From Simmondsia chinensis (lineage: Eukaryota > Streptophyta > Magnoliopsida > Caryophyllales > Simmondsiaceae), in assembly GCA_018398585.1 (NCBI GenBank), contig JAGTTD010000010.1:26886638-26950637 (forward strand): 64,000 bases of DNA, written 5' to 3'. Below the pieces are notes generated by a model, which saw only the letters and a program-made list of their open reading frames with translations, did not search any database and was not told the origin of the DNA. Within the stretch, counting starts at the first letter, position 1; every line of letters starts with the position of its first letter. The position numbers and the translations under genes are program-made. Shown here one piece after another: positions 1-11,593 of this stretch.

Positions 1-417
1 GTATAATCAAAATATCCAAACCAAGCTATGAAAGTGGCCTGTATTTCATCATTCCCCAACCCGTTCTTTGCCTTCCTTTCTATCAAATACTTGACTGCTA
101 TAGTCTGCACTTGTAGGAAAATGATGGATTACAATTGAAGCCTTAGTGGGATGACATTGTAATGTTTCTATCTATTGAGATCTGGGGGCATAGGCATTAC
201 AGTCAAAACGGATTAAGCAATGGCTTGTGCATATCTGTAGATGCTATAACTTAAGTGTGGTAAAAAAAAAAGGGAGCTTTGGGATGCATTTAATTGATTG
301 CAAGTTTTCATGCATGGAGTTATGTCAAATTGAAAGATAAGGGGAGAATGTTTATTAGATTTTCAAGTTTTGGATGTGTACCCATCAAGACTACCCGCCC
401 TGAATTGACTTAGAAGT
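1..417. other. Left edge, mostly anonymous; possible partial exon
   Basis: No transposon ends or RNA gene are visible. On the minus strand positions 104 to 1 form an open frame of about 34 codons that runs off the window. It starts just after a GTGCAG that could be a splice acceptor and contains the peptide KYLIERKAKNGLGNDEIQ. It could be an internal exon of a host gene lying to the left, but so short an open frame can occur by chance and I do not recognise the peptide. Confidence 0.2.
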
Positions 418-492
418 GGCGAACCAGTCTCTGTTAGGATAAACATGGTAAGAACAACCCGAATCCATGATCCACTTATCCCTGGACCTGGT

Positions 493-1335
493 CTATGACT
501 CGGTTACTAGTAGGACATCAGCATCTCCCTCATCTTCAACTACACTGGCCTCAGCGGACTTATGGTCATTCATGTTATCATCTTTCTGCTTATTCTTAAG
601 CTTATAATAGTTTTTCTTTGTGTGCTCTTTCTTGTGACAGAAGTTACACGACAGGTTCTTATGTCTAGATTTAGACCTAGACTTCTTTCCACCTTCAGAC
701 CCTCTAGTCTCAATCCTATCTCTCACAAACAACCCATTACCAGAGTTATTCACAGAGTCAGACAACTCTCTATCAACTCTCTCTTTACTTACTAGATTTC
801 TTTTAACTTCAACTACGGTGATAGTTGGCCTACCACCAAATGTCATGCTTTCTACAAAGCCTTTGTAAGAATTAAAGAGTGAACACAACAATATCATGGC
901 CTGATCTTCGTCCTTAGGGGTGTCATCCAATTCTTTTAATTCTTGAATTATAGAATTAAATTCACTAAAATGGTTTTTAAGCGATGTACCTTTCGTCATA
1001 CGAAACGTGAATAACCGACGGTTTACTGCGAGTTTATTGGAGATCGATTTGTGGCAAAACGTCTCTTGCAACTTCTCCCACAACTCCTTGGCGGTTTTCA
1101 TCTCCAAGACTTCTGTCAGTACATCATCTACTAAACACACCTGTATTGCCGTGAGAGCCTTATCATCCAATTCTTCCCACTATGCCTCTGTCACATTATC
1201 CGGTTTCTTTTCTTTTCCATCCAGTATTTTCTTCAAGCCATTCTGGGTCATGAGTACTTTAACACAGACTTGCTACAAACTGAAGCTTCCTTGACCTCCG
1301 AACTTCTCTACCTCAGATTTCATTGCTGACGTCAG
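493..1335 (-). pseudogene. Copia gag (UBN2-type) pseudogene
   Basis: Gag packages element RNA into virus-like particles. The frame starts near 1335 (MKSEVEKF), then hits a stop where the related copy has W in SFSLWQVHV, and a second stop where that copy has Q in TEAQWEE. From 1170 it is open for 225 codons: a UBN2 gag region with ELWEKLQETFCHK and FTFRMTKGTSLKNH, then a zinc knuckle. The knuckle reads CNFC-X4-H-X4-Y, so the last cysteine has become tyrosine. Both stops and the C-to-Y change can come from G-to-A change on the sense strand. The gene is dead. Confidence 0.8.
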
Positions 1336-1372
1336 TGTACCAACTCGAACAACAAGGGCTCTTATACTAATT

Positions 1373-1574
1373 TGTGCGGAAAAGAGGAAATCCCAAGTAC
1401 TGAATTCGAATCAAATAACACGACAATCAAGAAGTAAAATAGACTAAAGAGAATCAAACACAAGAACACAGCAATTTAAGTGGAAACCCCTCTACAAGGG
1501 AGAGAGGAGAAAACCAAGGGCGAAGATTGGAGCTTTTATTATTGAATCGAAAAAGAAGAATTACAAACACTTCT

Positions 1575-1605
<31 letters not shown>

Positions 1606-1808
1606 TGGTGCGGCGCCGCAAGGGAAAAACACTCAAAGGAAATTGGATTCTTTTTGACGTAACCCTACGTCTTTATTTATGTACACGTGAAAACACGGCT
1701 CCTAGTTTACGTAACATTCCCGATCGATCAGGCTTTTCTGCCGATCGATCGGTGGACTATAGGCTTGGCTCCATTTAAAATTTAGGAATTTGAGGCATAA
1801 ACCTAATA
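1373..1808 (-). repeat. Copia LTR (436 bp)
   Basis: Begins TGTGCGGA like both LTRs of the 13119-18143 Copia and keeps the same order of parts: a CTCTCT run at about 1576-1600, a GGCGCCGC motif, TGACGTAACCCTACGTC, a TATA-like stretch, and CGATCGATC palindromes near 1720-1752. The far end (CCTAATA) no longer ends in CA. Left of it, GCTCTTATACTAA is a worn primer site. Confidence 0.75.
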
Positions 1809-2890
1809 ATAAGGAAGAACACCTTCCTCCACTCAAGGGAAAATGGCCAGTCTATCTCTCTCTAAGTCTACTGTCTCTACTTTCGATGTTAGGCATCACT
1901 TTGTCGGCGTAGTTATAAGAAACAAAATAAAGGTTTTCAGAACTATTATCTTCTCTGCTAGAGTGACATCCAACCATGTTATTCCCTTGCGCAAGTTGCC
2001 TGTCTTCATGGCTTTAAAGCCAGCATAAGGTCCATCCACTAAAGCTGTTGAAGTGGAGTAATTCAAGACTCACACTAATCCCTTATTTTAGCCATTCGAG
2101 GAAGCATCGGAGGAGTTCCTTTTGTGGTCTTTTATAGACACTTATATGTTACAATATTCTATATTTGAATAAGCACCTCTTATTGTGTACTTCCAAATGT
2201 ATATGTAGGGGCAGTTTTAACATTTCCGGGGTCTCATGCGAGATTCTCAAAGGGGGCCTTTCAAGTACAACATATTATAATAATTTTGACCGTAAGATTT
2301 ACTAGTACTAAGAAGTGATACTTTAAAAACTACAACTTCAAAAATCTAAGGCTCTTAAAATTTGTGGGCCCCAAGCGGGTGCTTGGATTGCTTGTCCGGT
2401 CCTGTGTATATAGGTGGGATACATGTGACAATACCTATTGCAGGTATAAGACGCATACAATATCTATTTAACGGGTGACAATAGTAGTTTTGAATACATA
2501 AAATATTTATAATTAGTAATTATTAAATTAATATAATCCAGTTCATTCAAATTAAATGCTAACATAGAAGCAAAAAGTAAAATAATAATAGATAGCATAA
2601 TTTTATAAAAGACATAATTAAACTCAATTACTTAAGAAAAGTGTGTTATTAATGTCAAGACAATATTAACATAATAAAACTCCAAAAGTCTATCTTATTG
2701 TCCTGACATTAACGAAAAAACTCTTAACAATAAAACTAGCTTCATTTAAAACATATTACAAGTATCAAATAAAATTCAAGTTGACTCTAAAAGCTCCAAT
2801 CCAAACCCAATATATTAGGATCATTTTATATACTTATGTCATGTTATGATGTATAAATTATATTTAATCCGCTCTATCCTGACCTAAAAC
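1809..2890. other. AT-rich spacer without recognised features
   Basis: Short open frames occur on both strands (for example 2020 to 1843 minus) but none carries a recognisable motif. The stretch from 2440 to 2890 is strongly AT-rich. No terminal repeats or RNA genes were seen. Confidence 0.4.
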
Positions 2891-2997
2891 TTCTATATAT
2901 AACAAACAAAAGCTAAATCATTTAACATCCCCCACCTCACCGCAGACTCAACCTAACTCACTCCCCTTTTCTTTCTAGCAAGCCAGACTAGGTTGCA

Positions 2998-3333
2998 ATG
3001 GCGGTCACAGGGGCGGCACCGGAGGGGATCCTCCTCGTCTGTGGCATTTTGGAGGGCTGCATCTCCGGAACCAACACCGACGTGGAGCGCCGCCCCTATC
3101 ACAGAAACTGCAGCTGAGCTCTCCACTGCAGCTGGGGCCCCTATGCGCCACTGCAGTGCAACCGGGTGTTGTTCCCAGTGCGGTGGTCCTGGAGCGAAGG
3201 AAGCCTTGCCCTGCGTGGTACCTCGGCGGTGTCTTCTTCCCCTGCGGCCGGGGGTGCCAGGGGAAAGAGCGGTAATTATGTGCATATAGTAGAGTTGTGT
3301 ATGTTAGAGTATAAAAGCATTTCTGTAGCTTAA
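2998..3333 (+). pseudogene. GC-rich island with a broken small reading frame
   Basis: A sharply GC-rich patch (about 2990-3260) in AT-rich DNA. From ATG 2998 a frame of 111 codons ends at TAA 3331-3333, interrupted once by TGA at 3115-3117. It reads RPYHRNCS, stop, ALHCSWGPYAPL, then VRWSWSEGSLAL. It looks like a small Cys/Trp-containing plant protein that I cannot name. A TATA-like CTATATATAA lies at about 2893-2902, roughly 100 bp upstream. GC-rich DNA leaves all frames open (98 codons in another plus frame, 110 on minus), so the frame choice rests on the TATA spacing and peptide look only. It may be non-coding. Confidence 0.3.
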
Positions 3334-3989
3334 ACTTTTTCTAAGATATAGAGATGTTTGTTTTCAGTTGGCAAAAATATGTCAGAAGTATATTGTACCA
3401 TTCGTATGTTAGAAGTATTGTATGTTTGAGAAAAGGAATAATAAGAAGTATGACATTACTATATACAGAGTATTAACATATTTTAGAAATAAAAACAAGG
3501 ATATATTTTTTCATAAATGGTAAGGAAGTCATAGGTTGCACAAGTGGACAATCCCAGGTGTCAAATACCACCACTCAGAGATTTTACCGGGTGGACTAAT
3601 TGGTATCTTCATACAAGTATGTATATACAGTACTCAGGCTGCGTTTTTAGCCATGCTATTTATCCAATTTTCATATTTTTTGCCATGTCATCTTTCTACG
3701 ACAAAATTGATGTAGTCTTCTACTGCTAAAGTGTGCTTTCTTCCAGCATACATAAAATAACAATTGCGTTTCTCTTCTTCTAAAATGTATTTTGGCAAAA
3801 TATTTTGATTATTAAAGTTGAATTGTTGGACGATCGTGCTGAATTTAATTAGGGTTAATAAAGTATCTGTAGTGTAATTTTTATTTAGTTATAATAGATA
3901 TTATGTTATTGATTTGTGCCCTCGTAGTTGGGATGGTTTAGGCCATCTCTGGGGTCCTGAATTTGTGGTACATGAGGCATAAATGATTT
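3334..3989. other. AT-rich spacer, nothing recognised
   Basis: No open frame with a known motif, no inverted repeat ends and no RNA gene were seen. Confidence 0.4.
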
Positions 3990-4440
3990 TTATGTCCTTT
4001 CTTTAGATCAAATTGTTAAAACAAAGATGAATAAAGAGAATATTTAAACTTAAATTTCTATGAAGACAAGGCAAGAGAGAAATAAAATACCAAATTACTA
4101 TATAAGGGGAAAATTTGACTCCTTCGATGAGTTGCAAGACCATTTATTACCTATTCTCCAACTTTGAGTACAACTCCAATCTTAAATCTGATTATAAAGG
4201 AAAGAAGCCAATTCCTACTAAGATTCTAACTGCCAAAAGAAAATGCATAAAATGTGCAAAATAGAAATTGATCCTAGAAGGACTCCTAGCTACTCCTTCT
4301 GGAAAGCGCGCTCTCCATTCAACCTTTGTCCCTTTACTCGTCAAAGATCCTTACTTGCTAAGTCTATTGGCAAGTTCACTCCTTTACTGTTTCTTGGACC
4401 ACATCACCAACCATTGATCAGACATCATTTAGTAAGACAT
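3990..4440 (-). repeat. LTR-like remnant (copy A) of the neighbouring gypsy
   Basis: Parallels 4715-5110 over its whole length: AGAGAAATAAAATA, ACTTTGAGTACAACTCCAA, GAAGAAGCCAA-type blocks, CTAGAAGGACTCC, TACTTGCTAAG and GCAAGTTCACTCCT occur in the same order in both. A shorter, more diverged relative is at 9280-9500. It is probably an extra LTR left by recombination or by a tandem element. Confidence 0.5.
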
Positions 4441-4714
4441 GTTTAGTATCGTGTCATAGGTTTTGAAAATATTTCTTATTTTTGTTTTCAACGTTCTATT
4501 TTCAATTTTCAACCAGAACACTGGAAATGAGAGACTAAAAACTAAAAATAAAAAAATAAAAAAATTTCTAAACATAATTTTCAGTTTCTAAAACACGAAA
4601 AATGTACGGTGAGGATACGTACATAATGTTTTGTAAAGGATCAAAATGGGGAATCTGTTTGTTTATATATGAAAAGAGAAAATGATATAGACTCCTAATC
4701 TTAGTAAGGTAGAA

Positions 4715-5110
4715 GGAAGGATTCTCACCAGTTTCTTTTGATTCAAATTGCTAAAGAAAAGATGACTCAAACTTGAATATCTTTGAATAAAGCTCAAAAG
4801 AGAAATAAAATAATAATTTATATATGGGGGGGAGGAGGAGGAGAGGGAGGGGCTTGCTCACTCAGCTACAAGCCTATTAATAGCCTAATCTTCTACTTTG
4901 AGTGTAACTCCAAACAGAATTTGAAAACAAGAGGGAAGAAGCCAACTCTTACTATAAATTCTAAAACAAAATAAGAAAACATGTAACAAGCTAAGCTAAC
5001 TCCGATTTCTAGAAGGCGCCCCCTTCCTCATCTCTCTAAGTTCCTACTTGCCAAATGCCCTTACTCGCCTAGTCACTTGGCGAATTTACTCCTCCTACCG
5101 TACCTCGGAT
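4715..5110 (-). repeat. Probable 3' LTR of gypsy (copy B)
   Basis: Similar in block order to 3990-4440 and, more weakly, to 9280-9500: CTAGAAGGCGC matches CTAGAAGGTGCGC near 9422, and CTTGGCGAATTTACTCCTCC matches CTTGGCGAGTTAACTCATCT near 9471. A G-rich insert (GGGGGGGAGGAGG) at about 4826 is private to this copy. Confidence 0.5.
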
Positions 5111-6150
5111 TGCATCCTGCTTCCTAGGCTAGAAAGAATTGTCCCACAAATTGATAGCAGCTGCATCTTCTAGGTTATTAACCAATTAAGAAAGAGTATT
5201 CTAGACATTGAAGGCGTGTAAGTCTAGATATTACTTGGTAGCTATATCCAATAGGCATTGGGGTTGATCTTCTCGATTAATCGCATGGGCCGATCTTCCT
5301 TGTTGATTGCTTGTTGCATTCTATTGTTGTGTACCTTGCTCATGTCAAAATTTCCCATACTTTATCTCCCACGTTAAATTCCACTTGTGTTCGCTTCTTG
5401 TTTGTTGTCGCCTTATACTTGTGTGAGGTTTGAAACTTGTGCAGGGTCAAGTGTGAATGGGGTGCGAACGCATATGCAATGACGAGTAGCCGAAATTCGG
5501 TAATATGATTGACAGAGCAGTTGTACACGGACTACGCTTGATACAACCTGTGGTCCCAATTCTTCACACTCACTGTTACTAAAGACATCAGCAAGCTCCC
5601 CATGGATCAGTTAGTCACCTCTGTCTAGCCGTCCATCTGCGAGTGGTGAACAGTGTCAAATTCCAATGATGTGTTCACCAAGTGCCATAACCAACTCAAG
5701 AAGTGGTTGATGAAATGACCTTCCTTATTAAAAACAATAGAGTTGGGAAAACCTTGAAGGTACAGTTGCATAAACTACAACTATGGCCTTCTCACAGCCT
5801 AAAATATTGGCCATCTTTGAAAACTTGTCAACAGCCACAAATATGAATAAATACCATGTTGTGTTCTTGGTAAGCTGAGTACAAAATCTATGATGATATA
5901 TGTCCAATGCAGACTCGAATATGCACCATCATGTAAAGTCCTACACTGGTAGTGGCTCCCTTTAAATTTGACGAATCTAGTAGCAGTTGATGAAGTTGTT
6001 AACATTCTTTCTAAGACTTGGCCAACAATACGACCACACCACAAGTTGGTATGTCTTGTCTAGCCCCATAAGTTTATGATTATGCTTCTCCTATATGATT
6101 TTGAGATGTAGACTGGAGGTAGGTATGTACAATTCATTCCTTTTGAAGAG
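5110..6150 (-). pseudogene. Gypsy integrase with C-terminal domain
   Basis: Integrase inserts the element DNA into the genome. Near 6040-5800 the frame shows KGSHYQCRTLH followed by IIIDFVLSLPRTQHGIYS, the normal start of the catalytic core with its first Asp. The core is frameshifted after TSFQRWPIF. Near 5528-5340 come QTSHKYKA and RTQVEFNVGDKVW, the GPY/F-side motif of the C-terminal domain. From about 5230 to 5120, with stops, a segment resembles a worn chromodomain (EDAAAINLWDNSF, where family members have TWE...FP). Not functional. Confidence 0.65.
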
Positions 6151-6329
6151 GAACCCCTCTTGTATTGGGTAACTACATGTCGCCCTTAGGTTACTTCTCA
6201 CTAAATGTATCAAAATGTAGGATCTTTCGTGTATTGTTCCTTGAACATATCATATTCGAGTATCGTGGTATGACTAGTAACTAGTGGCATTGTCCTCTGG
6301 TTCAAGGTGTCAACTACCTTGTTCGAAGC

Positions 6330-7560
6330 TCTTGACTTTGTATCTAAACATGAAATAAAAGAGTTAAATAAATCTTGCTCACATTGCATGTTTCTTGGAA
6401 AGCTTTTCCTGGCTAATGATATATTTGAGGGCAACATTGTTGGAATAAAGAACAAACTCTAGGTCAGTGTGACATGACTTCTAGTGCCGAAGTACTCAAA
6501 CTACAACACAGAACTCTAAATCACAAGTTAAATGCCACAACTTAATTTCTCAATGGAGTAACTAACAAGTCATCCTTCCTGATAGAGCTCAATTCCAACT
6601 CCCATCTTTGAGGCGTCACTTGGAGCTCGGATGTCTATTAGAAATTTGGTAATGCTATGATGAGTGCAATGGTCAGCTTCTTCTTGATTAAGTCTAATGC
6701 CCCAGACGCCACTAGTGTCCACCAAAACTTCCATCCTTTAGGCAGTCAGTTATTGGAGCCATGATTGTGCTAAAGTATGGAAGAACCTCCGATAGAATGT
6801 AGCAAGGTCACGAAAGCTTTGCCTTCCTATCGTACTTGGCTATGGCCAATTGTGGATTGCTTCCACCTTGCTCTCATTTGCTGCGATGCCGTCCTTGGAG
6901 ACAATAAACTAAGGATTGAGACTTATTTGGTCTCAATAAGAGTTTTGCTCTCTTAGGGCACCGAGTGTTGCCCTAAGGTGTCCCAGGTGCGCCTCTTTAC
7001 TCAAGCTATAAATAAGAGTTCCATCAAAGTAAACCACCACAAACTTCCCAATGTATGGCTCACTTGATTCATGAACCACATGAACGTACTTAGAGCATTG
7101 GATAACCCGAATGACATAACCATTCATTAATAAAGTCCTTCCTAGGTCTTGGATGCCGTCTTCCATTCTTCCCCAAGCGAAATCCAAATTCGATGGTACG
7201 TGCTCTTCAAATCTAGCTTTTTGAGTACCTTTGCACTGCTTAATTTGTCCATTAAGTCATCAAGCCTCGGTATTTGGAATTAATAAGATCTTAATGATGG
7301 CTCGACTATCAATGCACATTTGCCAAGTGCCATCGTTCTTGGTCATCAAGAGAGATATAATTGCACACGGGATCAAACTCTCTTGTATATGCCGCGGATG
7401 AGTAACTCCTCAACTTGGCGCCTAAGTTTTTCATGTTGTTCTGGTCTCATCAGTAATATGATTGATTCAAAACAGGGCCTATGGCTCAAAATCAATCTTA
7501 TGTTGTATATCTCTTAATTGCACTAAGGAATCCTGTATCGATTCTTGAAAGGTGTTGAAA
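6330..7560 (-). pseudogene. Gypsy reverse transcriptase and RNase H
   Basis: Around 7187-6933 the RT palm reads YIGKFVVVYFDGTLIYS, followed by EEH-type HLGHLRATLGALREQ. The family motif is YFDD, so the second catalytic Asp has become Gly. RNase H follows at about 6660-6330: DASKMGVGIEL where family members have CDASxxGIGAVL, then FVLY-like and LSRR-like pieces. Stops and frameshifts separate the pieces. Confidence 0.65.
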
Positions 7561-7699
7561 AATTCCTCTAAGGGAGTTCTAAGTTCAACCACCATCTCCT
7601 CCCAGACTTATGTACTCTTTTTTCCAATTAGGATATACACGATTCAGGTAGTTTGAACCTCCTTGGTGAACATGGCCCTAGATAGGAGTTTGGGGTTCT

Positions 7700-9250
7700 T
7701 GGCAGTAGTTAATTGGAGTGCCTCCTCCCTTTTCACAAATAACATTGTCTTCATGAATTACGATGCCCGTTTTGGGCCACCCCTTCGTGAAGAAACCATT
7801 GTTATCCAACTAGAAGATTGCAAGTGTCCATGATGACAACGTCGCACCGAACCCGTTCCCTATGCTTTGCCGTACGGAAAAGTAAAGCAAATAATGTTGG
7901 GAAACTATTACATGGTTTCCCTTCCTCAGCCAAGCAAGTTTGTATAGGTTTGGGTGTGCCTCTGTCTTCAATCCTAGCTTCTTGGCAACCTCCTTATAAA
8001 TTACTCTCTCACAGATAATTGAATCGATCACTAGGTGGTATACCTTCCCACAAATAATATAGGTCATTGGGAAGGTGTGGTTCCTCAACCATTCATCTCC
8101 CTTAGTCTCACAAGGGGCAAGGCATACAACCAACAGATGTCCCGCATCCCCACCGTACAACCAACAAATATCCCGCATCCCTGGTTACATCTTCCTCGCC
8201 TACTGGTTTTCCCACCACCCTAACCCTTTAAAGGCCCACTCGCTAATGCGGGCTTTGACGCTATGAATATAAGGCTACTTGTCTTACTTCTCTCCTATGG
8301 AATTCGGCAACACGATGCCCCATCTTGCCACACCTGAAGAATCACATCCTCCAACTATTGTCATGCGCTAGTTAAGTTTTTGGTACTCGCCCTAGTTGGC
8401 CTTTCGAACTATCCCTGTATGTCTGTAATGCCACACAGCCTTGCTTGGTTGGGTTTTTGGTTACTAAGTTGGCTTCCCTAAGAACTATTGTTCTAATGTT
8501 CCCTTTGCTACCTTTCAACCTTAAGAGCTCTTTGGTAAGCCTCCAAAATAGAAATGATGTCAAACAAGTTTGGCACTTCATGGAAAGAATCATGTAATTT
8601 AGTCCATCAATATACCCATCTGCCAATTGTTCCTTCAACTACCCAAGTTATTCCAAGCCACAGAGATGTAAAACTTTGCAAGCTAGTCCTCAATATATCA
8701 AGAGCCTTTAGAGAAATTCTTGATTTGTTGGAACATCAACTTGGCGGATTTTTGAGCAAGAAAGTGCTACACATTTGGTTATTCATCTTTTCCCATTGCT
8801 CGAACTTACTCTTGGCCTACTTCGACCTCAAGTACTTGTGTTGGTGCCTCTAGGCGGCAACCTTTCCATGTGGCCAAGTAGCCACCAGATAATCTTACTT
8901 GTGCTCGAGAACCTCCTTGAATTCAAGTAACTCTTCAACGGAGATTAACTAATCTAAAATGTCCTTCGGCTGCCTCGCCCTTGGAACTCCGGGATTTTCA
9001 ATTCAAACCACCTCACTGAAGGGATTGTTGAAGCTCACCTTTTTGTTTTCTTTATCACCCACGACCTGTGAATTTTAAAGCTGAGTTGATTGACAGAATT
9101 TTGTGGTAAGTTGCTCCACCGCCAACTTATGTTGCCTGAATTGTGCCTCGATCTCCCCAAATTTCCTACCTATTTGGTGAGCATTGTCTTTCTCTTAGAT
9201 CTCTCCAAAGGGAACATACCTCTACTTCTCCCGAGTCATGGAGAAAACCT
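7700..9250 (-). pseudogene. Gypsy gag and protease
   Basis: The protease piece (8178-7810) has CGKVYHLVIDSIICERVI, LKTEAHPNLYKLAWLRKGN and the tail leading to the linker. The family active site is DSG, here DSI, so it is inactive. Upstream, worn gag is seen as NNLGS...RNNWQMG and MKCQTCLTSFLFWRLTK near 8640-8370, and C-X2-C knuckle traces near 8330. Frames are broken many times. Confidence 0.6.
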
Positions 9251-9254
9251 TCTA

Positions 9255-9266
9255 GCTCTAATACCA
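9255..9266 (-). other. Primer binding site of the gypsy element
   Basis: GCTCTAATACCA on the plus strand is TGGTATTAGAGC on the minus strand, one base from the initiator tRNA-Met complement TGGTATCAGAGC. It sits 6 bp from the presumed LTR edge TGTAGATG at 9273. Confidence 0.6.
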
Positions 9267-9529
9267 AACTAATGTAGATGCTTAATCGGAGTAAGTTGGA
9301 AGACCATGAGAATTGCATAAAACAAGAGTGAAGTAATGAACTCCTAGTAGATTTTAAAATGAAACAAGAAAAAAAATTTAAAATTACAAGCTAATTCTCG
9401 GTGGGATTTTGACTCCTTTTTCTAGAAGGTGCGCTTTTCCTGATCTCTTCGTTCTTACACTTCATGTTTCTTGGCGAGTTAACTCATCTAGCCTTATCTT
9501 GATCTACTTCACAATAATTTGTAAAAGAG

Positions 9530-10960
9530 GATTATATCATGTTTTACTTATTTTTTAAATAGTATTATATATTTTGTATGTATATTAAATGTAATATCTC
9601 TCTTATTTCTCACTGGAATATTATAGTTTTAACGTATTTGTGCATTTTTTAAAGGAAGTTGTCCCTTACCCTTTCATTGTATAGTTGCCTCTTTAAAGAA
9701 GTCATGTTACATGTGAGCGAGGAAATTAAAAAAAGCTAGGTAGAATAATTTATTTGATCGATTAATCTATGTTTCCCATTTATAATTTTTATTTGTTGAA
9801 AATATTTCTCACATGGAGGGTCATGCAGGCTACATATATATTACAATAAATTAATCCAACCTTTTTCCCAGTGCAACATTACCAGAATCTTCAAGCCTGC
9901 TAATGAAGCTTTCGTCAACAGTGATAAAATATAGGCTAGCAAAATTTGACACGATATGATAGCAGGTCTGGGTCAGGGTTTTTGAAGCCAAGTTAAATTT
10001 GGGTTGACTCATTTAACCGTTTTAGTTAATTGGATTGAGTTTGGATTTGACTCATTTAACCCGTTTTCAAATTGACCCATTTATATAATTATGTCAGGTA
10101 TTTAAGTGACATAGTACTGTTATTTTATACATATTCAGTATCATATCCCACATTTGAACTGTATTTAGTAATATTAGTTTGATAGTTTATTTGAACAATT
10201 ATAATTATGTCGTATATTTATTATTAGTATCAACTATTAGGTGTATTATTGACATATTTGTGAGTCGGCAAACTAAAATTTAATGGAACAATATCATTAA
10301 TATAATTAAATGAGTCACCCGTAGGTCACCCATTTAATGATTGATTGTAAGAGTTGAAGGTTCCTAACTTGTTTAATAAACAGGTGGGCTTATGGTTGAC
10401 ACTATTTCTAAAGACTTCTCACATTACACAAACACAAAAATGGCACGGAACGATACATTTGTCAACCCTAATAAAAAGGCTACCTATGTTGAAATAAATA
10501 AGAAGGTGCCAAATAGTTCAATTGGTAAAATCTTTGAAAGGTGGGACTTGGGATCGATTGCCTTAGTTATGGAAAACGGGGTTAAAGGGGATTTCGGGAG
10601 GGCTATCACTGTTACAACCATTGACTTTTTTACCACACGCAAAATAAATAAATAAATGTGAGATTTGAATTTTCTAATTTCAGTGACCTATCAAAAATAA
10701 GTTTTGATCTAATAGCTAGTAATGACAAGATGGAGTGGTGTGGCGAGATAGAATAAAGGTGGCAAACATAGCAACTTAGAGCAGCAGAACAGAGCGAGTC
10801 TATTACTGTGGTTCCTTGGGACCTGTTAACAGTGTGCTTTTTTTTTTTTTTTTTTTTGGTGCTTAGTGCTTTGTGCTTTCCATTGTTTGTGATTTGTTGC
10901 TCGAAGTTTGACTGTTGATTTATTGTTTTGTTTGCTTCTTGCTTCTGGCTTCTTGCTTCT
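9530..10960. other. AT-rich spacer with worn repeat
   Basis: At 9955-10085 and 10290-10335 there are repeated pieces of the type TGACTCATTTAACCCG and GTCACCCATTTAAT, a composition common in old plant DNA transposons, but no ends could be fixed. A plus-strand frame of 87 codons at 10392-10655 has no recognisable motif and is probably chance. A T-run lies at about 10839-10857. Confidence 0.35.
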
Positions 10961-10966
10961 TGCTTT

Positions 10967-11108
10967 TCAAAGTTAGGGGCACTCGGACACAACCTTTTTC
11001 TAGGGTAATATTCTGAAGAGGTAAGGTTGCGTACATCTCACCGCCCCTTCCTTCGACCCGGCCTCGACGGGAGCCCTTGTGGCACTGGGGAGGTTGTTGT
11101 TGAAGTTA
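10967..11108 (+). mobile_element. SINE copy S1
   Basis: Contains the shared SINE body GGTAAGGTTGCGTACATC, then ACCCGGCCTC, GGGAGCCCTTGTGGCACTGG and a GTTGTTGTTG tail. This body resembles the tobacco TS type as I remember it. The 5' part (GGGGCACTCGGACACAACC) has no recognised tRNA or 5S match. A non-autonomous element that would rely on a LINE for mobilisation. Confidence 0.7.
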
Positions 11109-11109
11109 G

Positions 11110-11565
11110 CTAGTAATGACAAGAGTCGTCCCATACGATACGAACCAAATGATTCTCAATCCAAATTCAATCAATACAACCAATCAATCTATACAATCAA
11201 TCAATCCACAATCAGAAAAGTAACATAATTCGTATAGTATATTGTATTAATCCCAGTATAAACTGTACAATATAGTATAACAGGCCAGGAAAATAGGATT
11301 ATGGGAAAAAACACAGGGACTACATGACTATGACTTCCACTGGAAGTATGGAAAAGGGATAAGGGAAAGATCAAATGTACCAAAAATGTGATTGAGGTTA
11401 ACAGGGAAAAAGAATGACTAATACCCTATAATCAGTTATTGCAATGCACTCAATCACAACCAATTCATCACTATCAAAGCTTAGGCCAAACCATTCCCCA
11501 ATCTCCAATGCACGTGTCATATTAAGAAGCTTCAGCATTTACAATACTTTCACCCTTCTTCACTA
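11110..11565. other. Spacer, nothing recognised
   Basis: No repeat ends, RNA gene or convincing frame were seen; CAATCAATC-type simple repeats occur near 11165-11210. Confidence 0.35.
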
Positions 11566-11593
11566 GCTTCTTCTTCTTCTTTTTTTTTTTTTT

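Larger units (their letters stand above)
418..1808 (-). mobile_element. Truncated Copia retrotransposon (5' LTR, gag, start of protease)
   Basis: Read on the minus strand, this is an LTR (1808-1373), a degenerate tRNA-Met primer site, gag, and the first residues of the protease region. Similarity to the full Copia at 13119-18143 then stops near 418, opposite position 16731 of that element. The 3' half and 3' LTR are missing. The copy is clearly related to the 13119-18143 element but diverged from it, so it is a separate insertion. No target-site duplication can be tested because one end is lost. Confidence 0.8.
4715..9500 (-). mobile_element. Decayed Ty3/gypsy retrotransposon
   Basis: On the minus strand the order is LTR remnant (9500-9273), tRNA-Met primer site, gag, protease, reverse transcriptase, RNase H, integrase with C-terminal domain, then LTR remnant (5110-4715). 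Integrase after RNase H is the Ty3/gypsy order. The integrase C-terminal GDKV motif and a possible chromodomain point to the chromovirus group. Every domain is broken by stops or frameshifts. Confidence 0.75.

Noticed and set aside
10392..10655. 87-codon frame as a small gene
   Set aside because: No motif, AT-rich surroundings with worn repeats, no promoter context.
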